From: WYZ-LMO6 sp964509845
GTDB taxonomy: Archaea > Hadarchaeota > Hadarchaeia > Hadarchaeales > WYZ-LMO6
Length of the DNA: 28,247 nt
Direction: 5' to 3'
NCBI GenBank assembly: GCA_964509845.1
Contig: CAZDZG010000012.1
Location: 1 to 28,247 of the forward strand
Below are positions 22,866 through 28,247 of the stretch, piece after piece; position 1 is the stretch's first letter; every line of letters begins with the position of its first letter. Below the pieces are notes generated by a model. That model had not been told where the DNA came from. It was given only the letters and a program-made list of their open reading frames with translations, and searched no databases. The translations under genes and the position numbers were made by a program.

Positions 22866-24026
22866 ATGGGTTCCATTTTGAGGGTAAGGGACGTGATGTC
22901 CGGGGAGTTCCAGACCATAGGAGAGGAGGAGTTCCTCTCCAGGGCGGTGGGCATGTTCAGGGAGGGTGCGGTGAAGCCGGGGGGGGCTCTGTTGGTGGTG
23001 GACGGGAGGGGCAGATGTAAGGGGGTGCTCACGGAGCGCATGATCGTCCGCTCCAGGCTGGATCCCAGCCGGACCAAGGTGAAGGCGGTTTACCGCCCCT
23101 CCCCTCTCCTCTCTCCCGAAGATCCGGTGGAAGAGGCGGCCAGGCTGATGGTGGAGAACGACCTCAAGCACCTCCCGGTGTGCGAGAACGGTAGGCTGGT
23201 GGGGGTGGTGAAGGATCTCACCCTCCTGAAGAGGATGGCGGAGGGGGAGGAGGGAAAGAGGCAGGTGAGGGAGCTGGCCACCAGGGAGGTGAGGACCATC
23301 GACGAGAACGAGCCCCTCTCCTCCGCCCTGGCCCTCATGAGGGAGGAGGGGATCTCCAGGCTCCCCGTCACCAGGAGGGGAAAGCCGGTGGGGATCATCA
23401 CCATGCACGACCTGGTGGTGCACGTGGTGAGGCCCAGGGACCAGCTGAGGTTCGGGGACCTGGCGGGGGAGAAGCCCAGGTCGCTGAGCAACCCCGTGAA
23501 GTCCCTGATGAGCGAGCCCCTCGTCTCCCTTCCCCCCACCGCCACCGTGAGGGAGGCGGTAAGGCTGATGGAGGAGAGGGACGTGGCCTCGGTGGTGCTG
23601 CTGGAGGGTGGGAGGCTGGCGGGCATCCTCACCAAGACGGACCTCCTCTCCGCCCTGGCGAGGGGGAGGGAGGAGGAAGGAGCGCACGTCCAGCTCTCCC
23701 TCCCCAGGGAGGAAGTGGAGGAAGAGGAGTATGAGCGCATGCTTTCCGAGCTCAGGGCCTTCACCCGCAAGTACTCCCCCTATCTCAGGGGTGGGAGCCT
23801 GACGGTGCACTTCAAGAGGGTGGGGGGAGGAGGGAGGCCCCTGGTGAGCTGCAGGCTGGTGATAAGAGGGAGGTTTCAGGTGGTGGGGGTAGGGGAGGGG
23901 TGGAGCTTCCTCCACTCCCTCTCCTCCGCCCTGGAACATGCGGAGAGGAGGCTGATGAGGAGGAAGGAAATAAGCGGGGACAGGAGGCTGGAGGAGAGGT
24001 TCCTGAGCAGGACCCTCTGGGTGTAG
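22866..24026 (+). CDS. Protein with four CBS domains and a C-terminal HPF/RaiA-like domain
   Basis: A 386-residue protein. CBS repeats occupy about 7-62, 77-125, 134-188 and 210-266; each shows the V-x-M/A-T-V-x-E start and G-x-x-T/K-x-x-D/R-L end typical of these modules. Two CBS pairs (Bateman modules) bind adenosine nucleotides or AdoMet in relatives. Residues 273-372 form a further alpha-beta domain with strands LTVHFKRVG, LVSCRLVIRG and RFQVVGVGEG and a long helix LHSLSSALEHAERRLMRRKE. This layout recalls ribosome hibernation-promoting factors, though that likeness is by eye only. An energy-sensing ribosome-binding role is a hypothesis. The ATG at 22866 fits TATA spacing; a TTG at 22848 is unlikely. 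Confidence 0.8.
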   Translation: MGSILRVRDVMSGEFQTIGEEEFLSRAVGMFREGAVKPGGALLVVDGRGRCKGVLTERMIVRSRLDPSRTKVKAVYRPSPLLSPEDPVEEAARLMVENDLKHLPVCENGRLVGVVKDLTLLKRMAEGEEGKRQVRELATREVRTIDENEPLSSALALMREEGISRLPVTRRGKPVGIITMHDLVVHVVRPRDQLRFGDLAGEKPRSLSNPVKSLMSEPLVSLPPTATVREAVRLMEERDVASVVLLEGGRLAGILTKTDLLSALARGREEEGAHVQLSLPREEVEEEEYERMLSELRAFTRKYSPYLRGGSLTVHFKRVGGGGRPLVSCRLVIRGRFQVVGVGEGWSFLHSLSSALEHAERRLMRRKEISGDRRLEERFLSRTLWV

Positions 24027-24836
24027 TCAGCCCAGCCCCTCCATCCTCTTCATGAGCTCCAGCGCCTCCTCCCTCCCGGCGGGGAGGACCGCACAGTAAA
24101 GCTGGCATCCCTCCCTCTCGAACTCCCTGGCCCTTTCCTCCACCTCCTCCGCCGAGACCCAGTCCTGGAGGGAAAAGACAAAGGATTCCCTCCTCTCCCC
24201 CGGTAGCCTCTCCCTGAGGAAGGAGGCCAGCCTTCCGTATTGCCTGGGGGAAAGGGCCGCGGGTATCCAGCCGTTCCCGTACCTCAGGGCCAGCTCCAGC
24301 ATCCTCCTTCCCGTGGTGCCGAACCAGAGGGGGGGATGGGGCCTCTGAAGGGGAAGGGGGCGGAGCAGGGCACCCCTGGTCGAGTAGAATTTTCCCTGAA
24401 AGTTCACCTCCTCCCCCCTCCACATCCTCACCATCAGCTCCAGGGCCTCCCCCGTCCGCTCCACCCTTACCCCGTCCTTTTCCCACCTCCCGTAGGCCTC
24501 GAACTCGGGGGCGTTCCATCCCGCCCCCACCCCCACCACCAGCCTTCCCCCAGAGAGGAGGTCCAGGGAGGAGATCACCTTGGCCAGCAGCAGGGGATCC
24601 CTGAGGGGCAAGGGGGTGACGCAGGTGCCCAGCCTTATCCTTTCCGTCTTCCCCGCCAGGTAGGAGAGGAGGGTATAGGCCTCCAGCGTGAACTCCCCAC
24701 CCTCGAAGGGGAGGAGGAAGTGATCCCAGACCAAAAAGACCTCCGCTCCCCTCCTCTCCGCCTCCCTGGCCATCTCCACCGCCAGGGAGGGGTCCGCGTG
24801 CCTTCCGTAGGCCGGGTAGATCAGCCCGAACCTCAC
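24027..24836 (-). CDS. LLM-class F420/flavin-dependent oxidoreductase
   Basis: A 269-residue luciferase-fold protein. The opening is VRFGLIYPAYG, then KTERIRLGTCVTPLPLRDPLLLAKVISSLDLLSGGRLVVGVGAGWNAPEFEAYG, which is the full family core, and FQGKFYSTRGALLRPLPLQRPHPPLWFG. It is shorter than the window's other member and about 25% or less alike by eye. The GTG start at 24836 overlaps the stop of the upstream deacetylase gene (GTGA). The frame remains open further upstream but only as a shadow of that gene. Cofactor F420 is likely in an archaeon but not shown; the substrate is unknown. Confidence 0.85.
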   Translation of the reverse strand: MRFGLIYPAYGRHADPSLAVEMAREAERRGAEVFLVWDHFLLPFEGGEFTLEAYTLLSYLAGKTERIRLGTCVTPLPLRDPLLLAKVISSLDLLSGGRLVVGVGAGWNAPEFEAYGRWEKDGVRVERTGEALELMVRMWRGEEVNFQGKFYSTRGALLRPLPLQRPHPPLWFGTTGRRMLELALRYGNGWIPAALSPRQYGRLASFLRERLPGERRESFVFSLQDWVSAEEVEERAREFEREGCQLYCAVLPAGREEALELMKRMEGLG

Positions 24837-25900
24837 TCCCTCACCTCCAGGCCGTGGAGGGGAAAAACGTTCCTCTTCACCTCGGCCACCACCTCCCTCA
24901 CCTCCCTCCAGATCTCCGGAGGGGAGGTCCTTCTCTCGTCCATGAGACCCTGCAGCTTCTCCAGGGGGAAGCCGGAAAGGGAGGAGAACATCACCGTCCA
25001 GCACCTGCATACATCGGAGGGGCTGTATCCCCCTCCCCCCAGCACCAGGTACCTCCCCCCGCAGAGTTCGTGGGCCAGCTCGTGCATGATCCTGGAGAGT
25101 TCCAGGTAGCCGTGGGTGGTCAGGCCCAGCCCCACCAGCGGGTCCCTGAAGTGGCCGTCCACCCCGAACTGGTGGATGAGGACCTCCGGCCGGTAGGCCC
25201 TCAGCAGGGGGGGAACCAGCTCCCGGAAGGCGTGGAGGTAGGCGTCGTCGGAGGTGCCCCCGGGCAGGGGGACGTTGACGGAGTACCCCTTTCCCTCCCC
25301 CTCCCCCACCTCCCAGGGGTAACCCGTGCCGGGATAGATCCCCTCCCGGTGGAAGGAGATCTTCAGGATGGGCTCCCGGTAGAGGAGGTCCTGCGTTCCG
25401 TCCCCGTGATGCCCGTCTGTGTCCACCACCGCTATCTTCTTCAGTCCCTTCCTCTGCAGGTACCTGACCGCCAGAACCACGTCGTTGAAGACGCAGAACC
25501 CTGCGGCGTGGTCCCTTCCAGCGTGATGGAGCCCCCCGCCCGGGTTGAAGGCATGCTCCACCTCCCCGCTCCTCACCAGCTCCGCCCCCTTCAGGGATCC
25601 CCCCACCACCCACAGGGCCCCTTCGTATAGCTCGCTGGTGGCGGGGGTGTCGCCGTAGTCCAGGTAGCCCCTTCCCCTCTCACACATCCTCCTCACGAAC
25701 TCCACGTACTCCCCGGAGTGGACCATGAGCAGGTCCTCCTCCCTGGCGGGCTCGGGCTCCACCAGCCTGGCGTATTCCCCTATCACCCCCAGCTCCCTGA
25801 GCTTCTCCACCGTCCTCCTCTCCCTCTCGGGCTGGAAGGGATGGGCGGGGCCGAAGTGGTACTTGAGGTAATGGTCGGAGTAAACCAGGGCGCTCCTCAT
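24833..25900 (-). CDS. HDAC-superfamily deacetylase, AcuC-like
   Basis: A 355-residue arginase/deacetylase-fold enzyme of class-I HDAC/AcuC type. All catalytic positions are present: H125-H126 in GGLHHAGRDHAAGFCVFND, D160-x-D162-x-H164-H165 in VVDTDGHHGDGTQ, zinc ligand D248 in HQFGVDGHFRDPL, and GGGGYSPSDVCRCW with the catalytic Tyr. It probably removes acetyl groups from protein lysines; AcuC in Bacillus acts on acetyl-CoA synthetase. It is clearly distinct from the shorter deacetylase at 3849-4691. It is followed by an overlapping LLM oxidoreductase gene and diverges from the M16 peptidase gene. Confidence 0.9.
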   Translation of the reverse strand: MRSALVYSDHYLKYHFGPAHPFQPERERRTVEKLRELGVIGEYARLVEPEPAREEDLLMVHSGEYVEFVRRMCERGRGYLDYGDTPATSELYEGALWVVGGSLKGAELVRSGEVEHAFNPGGGLHHAGRDHAAGFCVFNDVVLAVRYLQRKGLKKIAVVDTDGHHGDGTQDLLYREPILKISFHREGIYPGTGYPWEVGEGEGKGYSVNVPLPGGTSDDAYLHAFRELVPPLLRAYRPEVLIHQFGVDGHFRDPLVGLGLTTHGYLELSRIMHELAHELCGGRYLVLGGGGYSPSDVCRCWTVMFSSLSGFPLEKLQGLMDERRTSPPEIWREVREVVAEVKRNVFPLHGLEVRE

Positions 25901-25928
25901 CCTTCTCCCATTCCCTCCCCCGGAAAAA

Positions 25929-25937
25929 ACTTAATTA
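25929..25937. promoter_or_regulatory. A/T element between the deacetylase and peptidase genes
   Basis: The palindromic TTAATTA core is centred near 25933. It lies 24 nt from the GTG at 25957 on plus and 33 nt from the ATG at 25900 on minus, so it may direct both divergent genes. Confidence 0.5.
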
Positions 25938-25956
25938 CGCCCTCCCCAGCCCTTGA

Positions 25957-27144
25957 GTGGAGGCGGACTTCCACAGGGTCAGGCTGGAGAACGGCATGAC
26001 GGTGCTGGTGGAGAGGAGGCAGCAGCCCCTCTTCACCTGCGTGCTGGCCGTCAGGGCGGGGGCGGCCCACGAGCCCGCGGCGGAAAAGGGGGTGGCCCAC
26101 TACCTGGAGCACTGCCTTTTCCAGGGGACGGAGACCCGCTCCTCCGAGCAGCTCTCCGCGGCCGTGGAGAAGAGGGGGGGAACGCTCAACGGCTTCACGG
26201 CGGAGGAGTTCACGGCCTTCTGGGTCAGGCTCCCCTCCCAGCACCTGGAGCTGGGGCTGGAGCTGCTGGGGGACATGCTCTTTCACTCCACCCTGGAGCC
26301 GGAGAGGCTGGAGAAGGAAAAGAAGGTGGTGCTGGAGGAGGTGAAGATGGTTCGCGACCATCCCAGGAGCCACGTGCTGGGCAGGATCAAGTCCCTCCTG
26401 TACGAGAAGCCCTTCGGGATGGAGGTGCTGGGGACCCCTTCCACCGTCAGGAGGCTGTCCAGGGAATCCCTGCTCAGGTTCAGGGAGAAGTACGCCCTTC
26501 CGGTGCTCTCGGTGGTGGGGAGGGTGGATCCGGAGGAGGTGGTGGAGCTGGCGAGAAGGTACCTTCCCTTCCCTCCCCGGCCAGAGCCGGAAGTCAGGGT
26601 GGAGAGGAGGAGAGGGGGGAGGACGGAGAGGAGGAGGGAGCTCAGACAGGCCCACCTGGCCCTGGGCTTCCACACCCCCACCCTGAAGGACCGCAGGAGA
26701 TACGCCCTCTATTCCTTCCTGGCGGTGCTGGCGGAGGGGGCCTCCTCCAGGCTCTTCCAGGAGATCAGGGACAGAAGGGGGCTGGCCTACGAGGTCTCCG
26801 CCCACCTGAACCTGGGCAGGAGCTACGGCTACGCGGTCCTTTACGCGGGAACGGAGCCTGGAAAGGTGGGGGAGGTGAGGGATCTCATGCTCTCGGAGAT
26901 AAGGGGGATGGAGGGGCTGGAGAGGGAGGAGCTGGAGGAGGCGAAGGAGCAGCTCATAGGGCAGCACAGGCTGATGGCGGAGAGCAGCTACCGGGTGGCC
27001 CTCTCCCTGGTCCAGGAGGAGCTGGCGGGATCCGCGGAGGAGTTCTACCGCTACGAACAGAGGCTTTCGGAGGTCAGGCTGGAGGAGGTAAGGGAGCTGG
27101 GAAGGCTGAGGGACTACTCTTATTTCTTCCTCCTTCCCGGGTGA
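25957..27144 (+). CDS. M16-family zinc metallopeptidase
   Basis: A 395-residue insulinase/pitrilysin-type peptidase. The inverted zinc motif HXXEH is present as H48-Y-L-E51-H52, with the third ligand E127 or E128 in VLEEVK about 75 residues later. The second domain has the usual RLFQEIRDRRGLAYEVSA segment with the conserved R/Y pair region. Both M16 half-domains are in one chain, so a homodimer clamshell is likely. There is no signal peptide, so it should act in the cytoplasm on peptides. The GTG start at 25957 fits the A/T element 24 nt upstream. The next gene, a membrane protein, begins five bases after the stop. Confidence 0.92.
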   Translation: MEADFHRVRLENGMTVLVERRQQPLFTCVLAVRAGAAHEPAAEKGVAHYLEHCLFQGTETRSSEQLSAAVEKRGGTLNGFTAEEFTAFWVRLPSQHLELGLELLGDMLFHSTLEPERLEKEKKVVLEEVKMVRDHPRSHVLGRIKSLLYEKPFGMEVLGTPSTVRRLSRESLLRFREKYALPVLSVVGRVDPEEVVELARRYLPFPPRPEPEVRVERRRGGRTERRRELRQAHLALGFHTPTLKDRRRYALYSFLAVLAEGASSRLFQEIRDRRGLAYEVSAHLNLGRSYGYAVLYAGTEPGKVGEVRDLMLSEIRGMEGLEREELEEAKEQLIGQHRLMAESSYRVALSLVQEELAGSAEEFYRYEQRLSEVRLEEVRELGRLRDYSYFFLLPG

Positions 27145-27148
27145 GGGG

Positions 27149-27682
27149 ATGAGGGAACTGGTGGAGATCTTCCTTTCCACCTGGGTTTTCGGACCGGTGG
27201 GGGGAACGGCCTGCGCCTCCCTAAGGGGATTCGGGACCGGGGAGATCCTGCTGCTGGTGACCTTGAGCAATGCCTTCATCGCCCTCCTCTGGCTGGCGGT
27301 GGCGGAGCTCCTCAGCCGGAGGCTGGTCTTCCCCCTCTTCCGTAGGGAAGAGAGGGGGGGCCTCACCCTGGCCGGTTTGGGCCTGCTGGCCTTCTCCCTG
27401 GGCTCCATGGTGGCCGTGATGACCGCCTACGCCTCGGGGATAGGGAGGAGGGCCTTCCCCCTCATCGCCCCCTGCGCCGTGGGGAGCGGAGCCCTCTGGA
27501 CCCTGGGCTCCCTCGGCCTTCTCGTTTTAGTTCCTCCCCTCTGGCTCTACCTGGGGGCCGTGGTGGTCACCCTTTCTCTCCTCTCGGGCAGGCTGTATCA
27601 GCGGAGGGAGCTGGTGAGGAGGACCCTCAGGAGCTGGAGGAGGGAGCTAAGCCGGAGGCGTTCCACTCGGCAAGGGAGCTGA
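27149..27682 (+). CDS. Integral membrane protein of unknown function
   Basis: A 177-residue protein with four probable membrane helices (about 31-55, 71-92, 102-122 and 126-148) and a strongly basic C-terminal tail (RRELVRRTLRSWRRELSRRR) expected in the cytoplasm. Charge distribution supports inside placement of the RRLVFPLFRREERGG loop too. It is not recognised as a known transporter. It is tightly downstream of the M16 peptidase and may form an operon with it. Its last 36 bases overlap the convergent gene on the minus strand. Confidence 0.65.
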   Translation: MRELVEIFLSTWVFGPVGGTACASLRGFGTGEILLLVTLSNAFIALLWLAVAELLSRRLVFPLFRREERGGLTLAGLGLLAFSLGSMVAVMTAYASGIGRRAFPLIAPCAVGSGALWTLGSLGLLVLVPPLWLYLGAVVVTLSLLSGRLYQRRELVRRTLRSWRRELSRRRSTRQGS

Positions 27683-28247
27683 GGCCAGCAGCCCCTCATA
27701 CCTCTCCAGGAACCTCCTCCAGTACTCCCCCGCCGCCTCCCTCTTTCCCCCCTCGAACCTCTCCCACCATCTTCTGGCGCTTTCGTTCTTCTCCGAGAGC
27801 TCCCTGGCCATGGAGGTCACGATGTCCAGCACCCTCTCGCCCTCGAAGAAGACGGGACGCACCCCCGCCCTTCGGTTGTACTCGGCTATCTTCCCCAGAA
27901 TCCTCCTGCAGTGCCCGTCGTAGTCAACCTTGATCCCCCAGGCCTCCTCTAGCAGGCGGGGGAGGAGGCGCTCGCTCCATCCCCGATGGAACCTGCAGAG
28001 GCCGTTGTTCTCCGAGTACATCTCCTTAAAGGCCCTCGTAGGAGCTCCGCGAACTCCTCCGGCTCCCTGAACTCCGGTGGTAAAAGGTGAAGTACTTCCC
28101 CTGGATGGGACGGGCATGAAGTTGCCGGGACTCCAGTACATGGCGGGGGTGATGGATCCCCCCTCCCCAAAGGCCACGTAGACCGCCAGGTCCTCGAACC
28201 TCCTCCCGGTCCTCTTCACCCTCTCCCCGAACCTCCTGGTGAGCTCC
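27647..28247 (-). pseudogene. Partial, frameshifted gene of unknown function
   Basis: The frame is open at the window edge, so the 5' end is missing. From the edge the protein reads ELTRRFGERVKRTGRRFEDL up to NFMPVP in one frame. Near 28106 sense moves to a second frame (IQGKYFTFYH), near 28077 to a third (PEFREPEEFAELLRGP), and near 28033 back to the first (AFKEMYSENNGLCRFHRGWS) until the TGA at 27647. The combined product looks natural, so three small indels, real or from sequencing, are likely; the formally open first frame is Gly/Ser/Thr-rich nonsense there. The C-terminal half is helical and charged (WWERFEGGKREAAGEYWRRF). The family is not recognised. Confidence 0.5.

Noticed and set aside
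24837..25613. A 528-codon frame suggesting a fusion to the LLM oxidoreductase
   Set aside because: The upstream half is out-of-frame sequence of the HDAC gene; the GTG at 24836 with the GTGA overlap is the real start.
1..28247. CRISPR array, insertion sequence or prophage
   Set aside because: No regularly spaced repeats, transposase, integrase or phage structural motif was seen on either strand.

Overview
The window reads as archaeal, GC-rich DNA from a probable thermophile. The archaeal evidence is an A-type ATP synthase gene set (H, I, K, E, C, F, D plus A and B), TATA-like boxes centred about 24-28 nt upstream of mostly leaderless ATG/GTG/TTG starts, a DUF61/UPF0216 gene, and a BpsA-type branched-polyamine synthase. 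BpsA also points to growth at high temperature. Codon choice is strongly purine-rich (AGG, GAG, GGG), so true coding strands are easy to tell from their shadows. I cannot place it below the level of Euryarchaeota-like lineages. The 100 N at 6271-6370 show that two contigs were scaffolded together.

Layout. 10-3852: an acetoacetate-decarboxylase-family gene and a flavin/F420 LLM oxidoreductase diverge from one promoter region, followed by a radical SAM protein that diverges from a small winged-helix regulator. 3849-6034 (minus): a polyamine locus with speD (AdoMet decarboxylase), bpsA and an HDAC/acetylpolyamine-amidohydrolase-fold deacetylase. 6117-7312: a small zinc-finger protein, the gap, a hairpin-rich stretch, tRNA-Arg(GCG), an AT-richer stretch with no convincing gene, and a frameshifted DUF2124-like gene. 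7318-7959 (minus): adenylate kinase of the zinc-lid type. 8106-14526 (plus): a stand-alone Lrp/AsnC effector domain, then ATP synthase H-I-K-E-C-F-D, a DUF61 gene and a small membrane protein, almost all overlapping or within a few bases. 14535-21116 (minus): lysA-lysC-dapA followed by atpA-atpB, convergent with the rest of the ATP synthase genes. 21187-28247: a nitronate-monooxygenase-like enzyme, a membrane-anchored extracytoplasmic protein, a four-CBS-domain protein with a possible ribosome-hibernation-like tail, an HDAC/LLM pair, an M16 zinc peptidase, a membrane protein and a partial frameshifted gene.

How it fits together. The most notable system is the split ATP synthase. The catalytic pair A-B sits on the opposite strand from the stator, rotor and membrane genes, behind a lysine operon. 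The c-subunit carries one carboxylate per four helices plus the polar residues of a Na+ site (T57, Q58, Q107, E136), subunit A has a non-canonical P-loop (GGFGTGKT), and subunit C has an N-terminal membrane segment. The second coherent unit is the polyamine locus, where gene context suggests the deacetylase may act on acetylated polyamines. lysA-lysC-dapA supplies steps of diaminopimelate-route lysine synthesis. No CRISPR array, insertion sequence or prophage was seen.
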